Assembly: GCA_016195265.1 (NCBI GenBank)
Contig: JACPZW010000086.1
Coordinates: forward strand, 1 to 64,000
Length of the DNA: 64,000 nt
Reading direction: 5' to 3'
From: Acidobacteriota bacterium
GTDB taxonomy: Bacteria > Acidobacteriota > Vicinamibacteria > Vicinamibacterales > CAVVIG01
This document shows positions 12,184-22,902 of this stretch, in pieces (within the stretch, counting starts at the first letter, position 1; each line of letters opens with the position of its first letter). The notes below the pieces were generated by a model. The model ran no database searches, was not told the origin of the DNA, and worked only from the letters and a program-made list of their open reading frames with translations. A program made the translations under genes and the position numbers.

Positions 12184-13453
12184 TCCTTCCTGCCAGTCCC
12201 TCGAAGAACGCGTCGATCCGGTTCTTGAGTTGCGCTTCCGACACGACGCGCTTGTCCATCATGTCGGACTCGATGAACAGACTCGGGATGTCGGTGCGAG
12301 CCATCAGCGCGCGCCGGCTGTCGGCCAGCCCCGTCGAGACCGTACGGCAGCTCTTGATCGGGTGGTACACGACGCCGTCGACGTGGAACGGCTCGAGGAT
12401 CTCGGCGATGGCGCGATCCTGGTGGAACATGCTGTCCATCGCGTGACGCACCGAAATCAAGACGCCTTCGGCGAGACTCTCGAGCGGGCGCGCGAGGTCG
12501 TACTCGAAGCCGAGATCCGCGCCGCCTGAGGCGAACCACAAGTACGTCGAGTTGACGAACACCCCGCCCCACTCGGAGAACATCTCGTTGAACCGCCGGA
12601 AGATGGGATAGCAGGGCACGCCGACGAAGATCAGCCGGTGCCGCTCGGCGTCAATCGTGCCGAGCCCGTGCGCGACCTTGTGCGCCATCTCCTCGACGAG
12701 GTCCTCGAAGTAGCGCCGGCCCTCCGGCGTGCCGCGCAATCCGTTGGCCACGCCGAGATATACCGTGCCGTCGGTGAGCGCGCCGAAGACCGCCGGCTCG
12801 TGCCGGTTGAGCGCGATCACGCGGCGCCAGGCGGCCGTCATCGCGTTGGCGTGCCCGAGCACCTCGCGCAGCCGATCGATGTCGAAGCGCGTGTCGGTCA
12901 CGTGCTCGCACAGCGCGATCAGCTCCTGAAGCTGCGCGGCCACGTACGCGCAGTCGGCCGCGAAGTCCGGGTCGCCCGGCCACGTCTGGCCGCCCGCGCG
13001 CCGTGTGCCCGGCACGTCGAGCGTGAAAACGGGGACGTGATAGAGCCGCTCCCAGATCTCCGCCCACTTCACGTACGTGTTGCACGCGTTGGTGGCGACG
13101 GCGAGCGACGGCGGCGGCAGCGTGCCCATCGGATGCGCGCCCTTGCGCAGCTGCACGGCGACGTCCGCCTTGACGTAGCCGCAGATGTCTGGGGAGTAGC
13201 CGTAGTCCTCGGCCTGATTCAGATACTCGTGCGCCACGCGGCGCACCGCCGTCTGCAGCGAGTTGATTTCCGGAAAGCTGAGCTCGAAGTCGAACACGCG
13301 CAGGAGCTCCGCGAGGCTGCCCATGACGAACACGTAGGCCGTGGGATGACCCGAATGTGCCGCGGCGGTCAGGCGGTCGAACCAGTCGCGGAACAGCGCC
13401 GCGCCCGCGGTGACGCCGCGTCCCACGATGGCGTGCGCGGGCTGGGGCGTCAT
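12164..13453 (-). CDS. bcrB: Benzoyl-CoA reductase subunit B (2-hydroxyacyl-CoA dehydratase D family)
   Basis: 2-hydroxyacyl-CoA dehydratase-like architecture, overlaps bcrC, operon context. Confidence 0.85.
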   Translation of the reverse strand: MTPQPAHAIVGRGVTAGAALFRDWFDRLTAAAHSGHPTAYVFVMGSLAELLRVFDFELSFPEINSLQTAVRRVAHEYLNQAEDYGYSPDICGYVKADVAVQLRKGAHPMGTLPPPSLAVATNACNTYVKWAEIWERLYHVPVFTLDVPGTRRAGGQTWPGDPDFAADCAYVAAQLQELIALCEHVTDTRFDIDRLREVLGHANAMTAAWRRVIALNRHEPAVFGALTDGTVYLGVANGLRGTPEGRRYFEDLVEEMAHKVAHGLGTIDAERHRLIFVGVPCYPIFRRFNEMFSEWGGVFVNSTYLWFASGGADLGFEYDLARPLESLAEGVLISVRHAMDSMFHQDRAIAEILEPFHVDGVVYHPIKSCRTVSTGLADSRRALMARTDIPSLFIESDMMDKRVVSEAQLKNRIDAFFEGLAGRKLRIKN

Positions 13454-14625
13454 GCGAACAACACGTTCTCGACGAACGTCTCCAGCTGAATCTGCAGGTG
13501 CTCGAAGCTCGTCATGTTCTCTTCGAACTCGCTGACGAAGTACGGCACGCCCGCGTCATCGAGGGCTCTCGAGTAGGCCACCTGTTCCTCGAGGCCGGGC
13601 TCGCACATCTTGGCCGCCGTGACAATCGCGGCGCCGGCGCCGGATGACCTAATCCGCTCGAGCAGCATCCGCTCCTTGGGCTTGCGCAGGTCGTGCTGGA
13701 CCGGGCTGTACGCGGAGTGCTCCAGATAGGCGTGCGCCAGGTCGCGTAGCGGGTCGCCTTTCGCGCTGACGTCGGCCGTGATCCACCGCAGGCCGATCAG
13801 CAGATCATCGTCGACGACGTAGCACGATTGCGCGATCGTGCGCAGCAGGTCGAGCGGCGGCTGCTCGCAGAAGCCGCCTTCGAACACGACGCGCAGGCGA
13901 TCCTGCGGCCGCGCCGGGCGTTCCTCGATCTGCGGCAGCAGCGCGCCGAGCAGCGCGTTGTGCTCTTCGCGCGGGATCGCGCCGCCGATCGCCATGAGGA
14001 CCCAGGCCTCGTCCGCCGCGAGCAGCCACGGCCGATCGCGCCTGATCGCGTACAGCTCGCGCAGCAGGCGGCGGTTCTCGTTGAAGACGCCGATCGAGGC
14101 GCGCAGGTCGTCGTCGGTGACCGCACGCCCGGCGATCTGTTCGATCAGGCGCCGGAGCCGGTCGTACTCGTGGCGCAGGTAGTCCACGGCCTGCGCGGAA
14201 TTGGCGTTCTGCGGCAGGTACAGGATCTCGCAGGGATAGGCGACGTTGCGTCCCCAGACGGCCGCGAGGTTGCGCGCCGCGTCGCAGATCGGATGCGTGA
14301 CGAACAGGTCGAGCTCGACGTGCCCGCTCAGCGCGAGCTCGAGCGACGTCTTGACGATCGAGCAGAGGTACGACCCGAATCGCGCCTCGGCTTGGCGCGG
14401 CTCGATCGGCGCGCCGTGAATCTTGAGCGGCAGGAGCCCGGCGGCGTGCGCGATCTCCTCTGGGAAGTACACCTGGAAATGCCCGACGACCCTGCCGCCG
14501 CCGGCGCGCCAGCGCCTCACGGTCGGGTAGTCCACGTCCTCGAGCACGTCGCGCAGCGCGGCGAGGGCCGCATCCAGCGGGACGTTGCTGGGCGCGACGG
14601 GCGTCAAGTCGCCGAGCGTGCTCAT
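13450..14625 (-). CDS. bcrC: Benzoyl-CoA reductase subunit C (2-hydroxyacyl-CoA dehydratase D family)
   Basis: '[28 protein letters not shown]' and '[15 protein letters not shown]'; start at 14625 (MSTLGDL), not the longer ORF start. Confidence 0.85.
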   Translation of the reverse strand: MSTLGDLTPVAPSNVPLDAALAALRDVLEDVDYPTVRRWRAGGGRVVGHFQVYFPEEIAHAAGLLPLKIHGAPIEPRQAEARFGSYLCSIVKTSLELALSGHVELDLFVTHPICDAARNLAAVWGRNVAYPCEILYLPQNANSAQAVDYLRHEYDRLRRLIEQIAGRAVTDDDLRASIGVFNENRRLLRELYAIRRDRPWLLAADEAWVLMAIGGAIPREEHNALLGALLPQIEERPARPQDRLRVVFEGGFCEQPPLDLLRTIAQSCYVVDDDLLIGLRWITADVSAKGDPLRDLAHAYLEHSAYSPVQHDLRKPKERMLLERIRSSGAGAAIVTAAKMCEPGLEEQVAYSRALDDAGVPYFVSEFEENMTSFEHLQIQLETFVENVLFA

Positions 14626-15386
14626 GCGTTGCTCCACACAGGTGCGCGCTTGCCGAGGAACGCCTCGATGCCCTCGATCGCGTCGTGCGTCCGCATCAGC
14701 GTGTCGAGATACAGGCGCTCGAGCTCGGGCAGCACCAGATCGACCTGGTGCCGCAGCGTCGCCCGGCTGGCCAGCGCTGCGCACCGCAGCGCGGCGGCCG
14801 AGCGGGGCGCCAGGTGCGCCTCGAACCAGTGATCGACGGCGGCGCCGAGCTCCTGCGGCGGCACCGTCACCTCGATGAGGCCGGCGGCCGCCCACGTGTC
14901 GACCGGCGACGTGCGGCCGGTCAGCACACTGCTTGCGGCACGGGACGCGCCGACACGCAGCGGCAGCAGCGCCGCCGCGGCGGGCGGAAAAACGCCGAGC
15001 GTGATCTCCGGCACGCCGAGCATCGCGGTGGAGCCGGCGAACACGAGGTCGCACGCCAGCGCCAGCTCGAAACCGCCGCCGAGGCAGCGGCCGCGGACGA
15101 CCGCCGCTGTCGGCGCGGGCACGGACAGCAGTTCGAGAATCAGGCCGTGGAGCTCGGTCAGCGCGGCGTGAATGACGCCGGGCCGGTGATCTTCGACGCT
15201 CGCGCCGAAGCTGAAGTGGTCGCCGGCTCCCTCGATGGTCACGAGTTTGATCGCAGGCGCACAGAGCACGCCCGCGAGCGCGCGCCGCAGCTCGCGCATG
15301 ACCGCGATCGACACGAGGTTCGCCTTCGGCGCGTCGATGACGAGCCGCAGGTGACCGCCGCCATGGCGGATTTCAGTGTTCACCAT
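14622..15386 (-). CDS. dch: Cyclohexa-1,5-dienecarbonyl-CoA hydratase (crotonase family)
   Basis: Crotonase fold '[20 protein letters not shown]'; position between oah and bcrC. Confidence 0.8.
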   Translation of the reverse strand: MVNTEIRHGGGHLRLVIDAPKANLVSIAVMRELRRALAGVLCAPAIKLVTIEGAGDHFSFGASVEDHRPGVIHAALTELHGLILELLSVPAPTAAVVRGRCLGGGFELALACDLVFAGSTAMLGVPEITLGVFPPAAAALLPLRVGASRAASSVLTGRTSPVDTWAAAGLIEVTVPPQELGAAVDHWFEAHLAPRSAAALRCAALASRATLRHQVDLVLPELERLYLDTLMRTHDAIEGIEAFLGKRAPVWSNA

Positions 15387-16488
15387 GCAGGGCCTCCGCC
15401 TTCGGTTGAATCGCGTCGCACAGCTCGTCGGTCCATCCGTCGCCACGAGCCAGCCGCCGCCGCAGCTGGGCGAAATCCACCTCGCGGCGTCCGGGCGGGC
15501 CGTCGTTGAACGCGCGGAATCCCGCGCGGCCCTCGGTCATCATGTTCAGCGCGAGCCAGCTGCGATTGGTCTCGCAGTTCTGCTGCCAGTGCTCGAGCTT
15601 CTTCTTGCGCAGGCTCTCGATCGTCTTCTGCAGGCAGTCGGGGAAGGTGTGCAGCAGTTTGGCCGACCACGTCGCGACCGCGGCGTCGAGCCGGCTCAGA
15701 TCGATCGTCGACGTCGTCATCAGCGCCTTCGCGGCCGCCGCGCGCTCGGCCGGCACCGGCTCGCCGTACACGATCGCGCCCTGCTCGTCGATCCAGCGGT
15801 CGGTCGTCACCAGCGGGTTGGGGATGAACGCCCCGTCGTGCACGAGCGCCGGGACGATCTGGTTGAGCAGCCCGAGGCGCAGGGCCTTGTGCGCGGACCA
15901 CGGCTCGCAGAGCGTGCAGCTCTCAATCGCGTGCGCGAAGCCGACGTAGAGGTGCAGGAAGTCAGTCGATCCGCCGTCGGGCGCCGATCCGTGGCGCGGG
16001 CCGGCCTGGCCGAAGCGCGCGAGGTCGGAGGCGATCGAGAAATCGCACGCCGTGCCGATCTCCTGTCCGCCGCCGACGCGCAGGCCGTTCACGCGGTTGA
16101 TGACCGGCTTGTCGCACGTGAGGATGCCGGTGACGGTGTCGTTGAAGAGCCGCATGTACTGCTTGTACTCGCCCGGCCGGCCGCCGTAGTACTCGGCGTA
16201 CTCCTTCGTGTTGCCGCCCGCGCAGAACGCGCGATCGCCGACCGCCGTCAGCACGACGCTCACCGCGCTGCGGTCCGTCGAGGCTTCGCGAAACGCGAGG
16301 ATCAGCTCGCGCAGTGCCGCCGTCGTGTAGCTGTTCAGCTGCGACGGGTTGTTGAGCCAGATCCAGATGTCGTGGAGATCCGGCACGAGACGGCCGCCCA
16401 GATCGCGCGCCGGCCGGCGTTCGTACAGGATGTGCTCGAATCGATGGTCGGCAACCAGCCGGTGATCCTTGAGTGTCGGCGTCGTCAC
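15373..16488 (-). CDS. oah: 6-oxocyclohex-1-ene-1-carbonyl-CoA hydrolase
   Basis: Crotonase family 'AFCAGGNTKEYAEYYGGRPGEYKQYMRLFNDTVTGILTCDKPVINRVNGLRVGGGQEIGTACDFSIA' typical of Oah; GTG start overlapping the had stop. Confidence 0.92.
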   Translation of the reverse strand: MTTPTLKDHRLVADHRFEHILYERRPARDLGGRLVPDLHDIWIWLNNPSQLNSYTTAALRELILAFREASTDRSAVSVVLTAVGDRAFCAGGNTKEYAEYYGGRPGEYKQYMRLFNDTVTGILTCDKPVINRVNGLRVGGGQEIGTACDFSIASDLARFGQAGPRHGSAPDGGSTDFLHLYVGFAHAIESCTLCEPWSAHKALRLGLLNQIVPALVHDGAFIPNPLVTTDRWIDEQGAIVYGEPVPAERAAAAKALMTTSTIDLSRLDAAVATWSAKLLHTFPDCLQKTIESLRKKKLEHWQQNCETNRSWLALNMMTEGRAGFRAFNDGPPGRREVDFAQLRRRLARGDGWTDELCDAIQPKAEALHGEH

Positions 16489-17546
16489 GGTGCCTCCGTT
16501 TCGTCCGGGATGAGGATCGCGCGGCGATCCGCGCCGCCATGCGAGTCCGCCAGGTGCGCGAACAGCTCCAGGCCGTCGGCGATCGGCCGCCGTTCGATGA
16601 ACGGCCGCAGCGTCACCTGTCCAGACGTGACGAGCGCGATCGCATCGGCGTAGAGCGCGGGACTGCAGCCCCAGCTGCCGAACGCCCGCGCGTCGAGCGC
16701 CATCAGGTTGGACAGCCGCACCTGCGGCTTGTCCATCGTGAAGCCGATGATGCCCAGCGTCGCGGCGGGCACGAGCAGGCTCCAGGCCAGCTCCTGTCCG
16801 GCCAGCGTCCCGCTCATCTCGAAGATCTTCCAGCTTGTGGCGATACCGCTGTCGGCCGCGAGGCGCTTCTTGACGGCGGCGCCGTCGGTCTCGCGCGCGT
16901 TGAACCGCCACTCGACGCCGAACGCCGCGAGCCGTTCGAGCTTCGCCGCGTCGATGTCCACGACGGCGACGCGCGCGCCGCGCGCGCGCGCGATCTGCAC
17001 GGCGTACGTCCCGATGCCGCCGGCGCCAACGACCACCACGAGGTCGCCGCGGCTGACGCCCGCCCGCAGAATCGCCTGATAGGGCGTCGTCACCGCGTCG
17101 GCGACCACCGCGAGTTCGGCGAGCGCGTAGCCGCCGCGGTCGGCGCCGAGCGTCACGAGATGGCGCGCCGGCACGACGATCTCGCCGGCGAAGCCGCCGT
17201 GGACGTGGTTGCCCGGCATGATCTGATTGAGGCACGCGTTGTCGTGCCCCAAGCGGCAGAGGTCGCAGTCGCCGCAGGGCAGGACGGCCGGCACGATGAC
17301 GTCGCGTCCGATGAGGGGGCGGAAGGCGGGGGCGGCGTCAACCACCGTGCCGGCGATCTCGTGGCCGAGGACCAGAGGCAGGGGATGGCGGGTGCGGACC
17401 TGTCCGGTGTAGAAGCTGATGTCGGTGTGACAGAGGCCGCAGCCGGCGACGCGGATGCGCGCGTCATCCGGCCCGAGGGGCGGCAGCTCGAAGGCGCGGA
17501 GCGCCAGCTCGCGCGGCGCCGTCAGGACCAGCCCGCGTGTCTGCAT
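16485..17546 (-). CDS. had: 6-hydroxycyclohex-1-ene-1-carbonyl-CoA dehydrogenase (Zn-dependent MDR)
   Basis: 'GCGLCHTDISFYTGQVRTRHPLPLVLGHEIAGTV' and 'GAGGIGTYAVQIA'; adjacent to oah. Confidence 0.9.
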   Translation of the reverse strand: MQTRGLVLTAPRELALRAFELPPLGPDDARIRVAGCGLCHTDISFYTGQVRTRHPLPLVLGHEIAGTVVDAAPAFRPLIGRDVIVPAVLPCGDCDLCRLGHDNACLNQIMPGNHVHGGFAGEIVVPARHLVTLGADRGGYALAELAVVADAVTTPYQAILRAGVSRGDLVVVVGAGGIGTYAVQIARARGARVAVVDIDAAKLERLAAFGVEWRFNARETDGAAVKKRLAADSGIATSWKIFEMSGTLAGQELAWSLLVPAATLGIIGFTMDKPQVRLSNLMALDARAFGSWGCSPALYADAIALVTSGQVTLRPFIERRPIADGLELFAHLADSHGGADRRAILIPDETEAP

Positions 17547-17704
17547 GGAACGGCTTGAGGCAATGCGCGTACCACGCGCGCGGCGACGACTGCTTTGAAC
17601 GGGCGTTCAATTGCAGGCGGGGAGGCGCGGCCGGCGGCGCGCCGGGATCGGCCACCGCCGGTTGCGCGGCGGCGGCTGCCGGAATTCCGGCAGGGATGCC
17701 TGGG

Positions 17705-17739
17705 AGATTTCAGATTGCAGAATTCAGATTTCAGATTCG
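17705..17739. repeat. Heptamer tandem repeat (AGATTTC/AGATTGC/AGAATTC)
   Basis: Consecutive 7-mers agatttc agattgc agaattc agatttc agattcg. Confidence 0.8.
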
Positions 17740-18157
17740 GGGAGCGGCACAGAACCTTCCGGAGCTATCCTGGCCTGCTCGCCGTGGGCAACTTGCCGTG
17801 GGTGCCACAGCGGGCAGCTGTGGCAATACGTGCTCGAAGGGAGCAAGCGCACCTCTCGATCGTTCCAACAGCACCACGCGCTGTCCCACGCCGACAACCA
17901 GTAGGGCCGAGGCATGAAGAGCGTGGGCACCGACCAGTGGCAGCTCTGAACGGTCTGGTGAAGCGGCAGGAGTTTCACAAGCCCTCCCTGCAGTTGGCCC
18001 ATAGTGTGCCACAAACCGCGGTTCAGCCCCTGAAAATGGCCCGGCGCCGCCGCCGCTCTCCGTTGCCGGGTCAGAACGCGTCAGCTACAATGCCGGCCTC
18101 GGACAATGGGCACCTAGATATGCCGGTTTCCTGAACGTCCCCGGCAGGGAGTGCGCC

Positions 18158-21100
18158 GTGAGTACGCCAGAGCGACCCCGTTATCCCGGAATCCGCGTCA
18201 CCGCCAACGGCAACCAGTTGGTGTCTTACCACACCGAAACCCGCATTGCCGACGCCGGGATCTTCTATCCCATCACGCCATCCACGGAGGGTGGAGAGCT
18301 GTACCAGCAGGCCTTTGCCGAAGGCCGGTTGAACGCCTTCGGCCGCAACACGCTCGCCGTGGAGGCGGAAGGCGAGCACGCCGCGCAGGGCGGGGCGATC
18401 GCCTTCTCGGTGTGCGGCCGGCGGGTGGTCAACTTCACGTCCGGTCAGGGTGTTGTCTACGGCCTCGAGCAGTACTATCACGCGCCGGGCAAGTGCTCGA
18501 CGATGGTGCTGGAGGTGGTGGCGCGCGCGCTGACCAAGCACGCGCTGAACGTGCATTGCGGGCACGACGACATCTACGGGGCGCTCGACACCGGCTGGAT
18601 CATGGTGTTCGGCAAGGACGCGCAGCAGACCGCGGACCAGGCGCTCATCCTGCGCCGCGTGACCGAGCTGAGTCTCACGCCGGGCATGAACATCCAGGAC
18701 GGATTCCTGACGTCGCACCTGGAGCGAACGTTCTACAAACACGAGTCCGATCTCATCCGGGAGTTTCTCGGCGCGCCCGACGACATCATCGAGTGTCCCA
18801 CCGAGAGCCAGCGGATTCTCTTCGGCCCGACGCGCCGGCGCGTGCCGCGCATGATCGATCTCACGAATCCCGTGCTCCTGGGGCCGGTGCAGAACCAGGA
18901 ACACTACATGAACGGCGTGGTGGCGCGTCGGAACAACTTCACTGCGCCAATCCTCCAGTTTCTCGAGGCGTCGTATGCCGAGTTCGGCCGGCTCACGGGC
19001 CGGCACTACGGGTTGATCACCCGATATCGGACCGCCGACGCCGATACGGTCTTCGTGTCGCTCGGGTCCGCCGCCGAGAACATCGAAGCGGCGGTCGACT
19101 ACCTGCGCGAGCGCCGCGGCGCGCCGGTCGGCTCTATTCACCTCAACGTGATCCGTCCCTTCCCCGAGGCGGCCGTCATCACGGCGCTGGCCGGCAAGAC
19201 GAACGTCATCATCCTCGAGCGCACCGACGAGCCCATGGCGGGCGACAACCCGATGGGCCGGGATATCCGCACGGCGCTCAATAAAGCGCTGGCGACCGCC
19301 GGGCGTCCGGCCGTCGAGGGACTGCCGGCCATCGCGCCGGAGCAAATGCCGCGGCTTCTGTCGGGGGTGTACGGCCTCGGGTCGCGGGACTTTCGTCCCG
19401 AGCACGTGCTGGGCGCGTACGAGTTCGCGACCCACTCGCGCGCGCGCAAAGACGGCAAGCGGGCCGCCGATGGCACGTCGTTCTTCGTGCTCGGCGTCGA
19501 TCATCCCTACGCGGTCGTCTCGGAGGAGCAACCGTCGCTGCTGCCCGAGGGCGCGATCGCGGTGCGGTTCCACTCGATCGGCGGCTGGGGCGCGATCACG
19601 ACCGGGAAGAACCTGGGTGCGATCATCGGCGACCTCAACGATCTGCTCTACGCGCGCGACAAGATCGTCGACGACCACGGCAACCCGAAGGAGATCATCC
19701 ACGTCAGCGCGAATCCCAAGTACGGGTCCGAGAAGAAGGGCGCGCCGACGGCGTATTTCATGGTGGCGGCACCGGAGCGAATCCGCGTCAACTGCGACCT
19801 GCGCCACGTGGACGTCGTGCTGTGCTGCGATCCGAAAGCGTTTACCCACACCAACCCGCTCGACGGCATGGCGGCAGGCGGCTGCCTCGTCTGGGAGTCG
19901 GACGAAGAGGCGGACCAGGCCTGGGAGCGCCTGCCGCTCCGGGCGCGGCGTCAGATCATCGAGAAGAAGATCCGCGTGTTCACGTTGCCGGGGTTCGACA
20001 TCGCGCGGCGCGCCACCGATCGCGCCGACCTGCAACTCCGCATGCAGGGCAACGCCTTCCTGGGCGCGTTCTTCGCCGTGTCGCCCCTGCTCGACGAGTT
20101 TGGCATCACGGGCGAGCAGTTCCGTGAAGTCGTGCGGTCGCAGTACGTGAAGAAATTCGGGCGGCTGGGCGACGCGGTCGTGCAGTCGAACATGGAAGTC
20201 ATGACCCAGGGGCTCGAGCGGGTCCGGGAGATCCGGATCGGCGAACTGCACGCCCCCGATCGGTCAACGCTCCGGGGGGAGGCGTTGCTGCCGATCGCGG
20301 CCGGCGCTGACGCCGGGGGGTGCGCCGGCTGCCGCTCGGTCGCGGTGCCGGTCGAACAGGCCGCCCGCACGCCGGCGACGCGCATCGCGACCTTCGACGC
20401 CGAATTCCGCGCCGGGCTCGGCTACCACCAGCCGGCGTCCACGCTGTCGTCGGTGGGCGTGATGGCCGCGGCGAGCGGCGACACGGCGTCCAAGTACGTG
20501 GCCCGCCGCGAGACGCCGCTCTACATTCCCGAGAACTGCACGCAGTGCATGGAGTGCATTGCGGTCTGCCCCGACACCGCGCTGCCGAACTGCTCGCAGG
20601 ATCTCGAGACGATCCTGCGGACCGCGGTGTCGCACTACGTGAGCGAGGCAGGTCAGCGCGACAAGATGATGCGGTCGCTGCCGGAGATCGAGCGGCGCAC
20701 GCGCGAGAGGATGCGCGAGGCCGTCGCGAAGAACACCGCGACGCCGCTGCCCGAGATCCTCCGCCACGTGACCGGCGAGGTCGACGGCTTCTCGCCGGAG
20801 GCGACGCGGCAGTTTCTGAGCGTCATCGACAAGATTCCGATGGCGTACCAGAAGACGAACGCGATCTTCGCGACGCCCGAGAAGCGCGCCCCGGGCGGCG
20901 GGGGCGTCTTCTCGATCTTCGTCTCCGACCTCTGCAAGGGCTGCGCGGCGTGCGTGACCGCCTGCGGCGAGCACCAAGCTCTCAAGATGGTGCAGGAGAC
21001 CGAGAAGGTGAACGCCGAGCACGAGACCGGCACGGCGTTTCTGAACCTGCTGCCCGACACGGCGCAGAAATATCTGGGCCTCTACAACGACGCGCGCCCG

Positions 21101-22882
21101 CAGGACTCGAAGACCGCCACGCTCAGGAACATGCTGATGGTGCGCCGCAACTACGACGCGCTGGTCTCCGGCGACGGCGCGTGCGCCGGCTGCGGGGAGA
21201 AGAGCGTCCTGCGCGCGATCGCGTCGGTCACCGAGGCCTACATGCGTCCGCTGTACCACGCGAAGGCGGATCGCCTCCGCGCGGCGGCCGACGCGCTCGA
21301 TCGCTCCGGCGTCCAGAAGCTCACCGCGATCCACGACAGGGCTCCACAGGAGCACGAGCTGTTCCGCCAGGCCGTGAGCCACCTCATCCTGGGTCTGGGC
21401 GGCGAGGACGACACGGACACGCGGGCGCGCCTGGCTCGGGCCCCCTCGATGTCGGACGCGCAGATCGTCGGGGCGATCGGTGCGGTGCTGCGGCAGGAGG
21501 CCTTCAACCACAAGAACCTCCAGGCCGTCGACGGCCGGCTCGCCAACGGCATGTCGGTGATGGCGATGGCGGCGCACACGGGATGCAACACCGTGTACGG
21601 ATCGACGCCGCCGAACAACCCGCATCCGTACCCGTGGATGAACTCGCTCTTTCAGGACGGCGTCACCGTCGGGTGGCTCATGGGCGAGAGCTTTATCGTC
21701 GATCACGCCAGGCGGTCCGTGGTCCCCGAGCGCCTCGCGCGAGCGCTGCTGGATCGCGCGGGGACGGTCATCACGCCGCGCGAGTACTACGAGCTCACGC
21801 ACTTCACCGACGCGCTGATGACCGACCAGGAGATCCTGGAGCTGCCGAAGATCTGGGTCGTCGGCGGCGACGGCGGCATGGGCGACATCGGGTACCAGAA
21901 CACCTCGAAGGTCGTCCTGCAGAACCGGCCGAACGTCAAGGCGCTCATGCTCGACACGCAGGTCTATTCGAACACGGGCGGCCAGAACTCCGACTCGACG
22001 CCGATGCTCGGCGGGAACGACATGAACGTGTTCGGGGCGGCTACGCAGGGCAAGAGCGTCGAGAAGAAAACCGTGGCCGAGACGTTTCTGGCGGGACACG
22101 GGTCGCCGTTCGTCGCCCAGGTCTCGATCGCGAACGCCCCGAAGCTGTTCCGGGCCATTCTCGACGGCCTCGAGTACCGGGGCACGGCCTTCCTGCAGTG
22201 CTTTACGACCTGTCAGCCCGAGCACGGCGTGGGTGACGACATGGCGCTCATCGAGGCCCAGCGCGTGCGCGACTCGCGCGGCGCGCCGGAGTTCGTGTTC
22301 GACCCGCGGCTCGGCGAGGCCTACGCGGACGCGCTCGACCTCAAGGGGAATCCATCGATCGACATGGACTGGTACGAGACCAGGTTCAAGAGCGTCAACG
22401 AGCCCTATCGCTACACGGTGGCGCATTGGTGCGCCAGCGAGGCGCGGTTCCGCAACCACCTGAAGAAGATCAAGGCCGAGGACGCCGCGAAGCTCATTCC
22501 GCTCGAGAACATGCTGGTCCGCCTCACGCAGCAGGACGTCGTGTACCGGCGGTACCTGGACGCGGCGCACCGCGCGTTCGTGCCGGACTTCGGCGTGTTC
22601 ATCAAGATCCAGGGGACGAACGGGTCCGTCGAGTATCGCGCGATTTCCCGACAGCTCGTGCTGTTCTGCGTCGAGCGCCGGAAGGCGTGGCGTCTGCTGC
22701 AGAGCAAGGCCGGTATCGAGAACCGGGAGTATCAGGCGCAGCGCGCGCTGCTCGCCGAAGTCGACGCCGGCCGGATCTCGAGGGAAGACTTTCTCGCGCA
22801 CGCCGAGTTGATGCTGAAGGAACGCCTCCGAACGACGTCGAAGGCGCATGCCGCGCCCGTCGCGCGGGCGGCCGCGTCGTAG
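18158..22882 (+). CDS. Single-chain 2-oxoacid:ferredoxin/flavodoxin oxidoreductase, NifJ-like, 1574 aa
   Basis: alpha 'GIFYPITPSTEGGELYQQAF'; gamma 'RFHSIGGWGAITTGKNLG'; clusters 'CTQCMECIAVCP' and 'CKGCAACVTACG'; TPP region 'CAGCGEKSVLRAI...GGDGGMGDIGYQNTSKV'. Confidence 0.92.
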   Translation: MSTPERPRYPGIRVTANGNQLVSYHTETRIADAGIFYPITPSTEGGELYQQAFAEGRLNAFGRNTLAVEAEGEHAAQGGAIAFSVCGRRVVNFTSGQGVVYGLEQYYHAPGKCSTMVLEVVARALTKHALNVHCGHDDIYGALDTGWIMVFGKDAQQTADQALILRRVTELSLTPGMNIQDGFLTSHLERTFYKHESDLIREFLGAPDDIIECPTESQRILFGPTRRRVPRMIDLTNPVLLGPVQNQEHYMNGVVARRNNFTAPILQFLEASYAEFGRLTGRHYGLITRYRTADADTVFVSLGSAAENIEAAVDYLRERRGAPVGSIHLNVIRPFPEAAVITALAGKTNVIILERTDEPMAGDNPMGRDIRTALNKALATAGRPAVEGLPAIAPEQMPRLLSGVYGLGSRDFRPEHVLGAYEFATHSRARKDGKRAADGTSFFVLGVDHPYAVVSEEQPSLLPEGAIAVRFHSIGGWGAITTGKNLGAIIGDLNDLLYARDKIVDDHGNPKEIIHVSANPKYGSEKKGAPTAYFMVAAPERIRVNCDLRHVDVVLCCDPKAFTHTNPLDGMAAGGCLVWESDEEADQAWERLPLRARRQIIEKKIRVFTLPGFDIARRATDRADLQLRMQGNAFLGAFFAVSPLLDEFGITGEQFREVVRSQYVKKFGRLGDAVVQSNMEVMTQGLERVREIRIGELHAPDRSTLRGEALLPIAAGADAGGCAGCRSVAVPVEQAARTPATRIATFDAEFRAGLGYHQPASTLSSVGVMAAASGDTASKYVARRETPLYIPENCTQCMECIAVCPDTALPNCSQDLETILRTAVSHYVSEAGQRDKMMRSLPEIERRTRERMREAVAKNTATPLPEILRHVTGEVDGFSPEATRQFLSVIDKIPMAYQKTNAIFATPEKRAPGGGGVFSIFVSDLCKGCAACVTACGEHQALKMVQETEKVNAEHETGTAFLNLLPDTAQKYLGLYNDARPQDSKTATLRNMLMVRRNYDALVSGDGACAGCGEKSVLRAIASVTEAYMRPLYHAKADRLRAAADALDRSGVQKLTAIHDRAPQEHELFRQAVSHLILGLGGEDDTDTRARLARAPSMSDAQIVGAIGAVLRQEAFNHKNLQAVDGRLANGMSVMAMAAHTGCNTVYGSTPPNNPHPYPWMNSLFQDGVTVGWLMGESFIVDHARRSVVPERLARALLDRAGTVITPREYYELTHFTDALMTDQEILELPKIWVVGGDGGMGDIGYQNTSKVVLQNRPNVKALMLDTQVYSNTGGQNSDSTPMLGGNDMNVFGAATQGKSVEKKTVAETFLAGHGSPFVAQVSIANAPKLFRAILDGLEYRGTAFLQCFTTCQPEHGVGDDMALIEAQRVRDSRGAPEFVFDPRLGEAYADALDLKGNPSIDMDWYETRFKSVNEPYRYTVAHWCASEARFRNHLKKIKAEDAAKLIPLENMLVRLTQQDVVYRRYLDAAHRAFVPDFGVFIKIQGTNGSVEYRAISRQLVLFCVERRKAWRLLQSKAGIENREYQAQRALLAEVDAGRISREDFLAHAELMLKERLRTTSKAHAAPVARAAAS

Positions 22883-22902
22883 ACGACGTCAAGGAGCGAC
22901 AC

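Noticed and set aside
14626-15054. N-terminal extension of the bcrC ORF (13450..15054)
   Set aside because: Overlaps dch in another frame; the BcrC homology starts at MSTLGDL (14625)
18071-22849. Long minus-strand ORFs (726 and 861 aa) opposite the 2-oxoacid oxidoreductase
   Set aside because: Antisense shadow ORFs typical of high-GC DNA; Arg/His/Val-rich translations with no recognisable domain, while the plus frame has clear motifs
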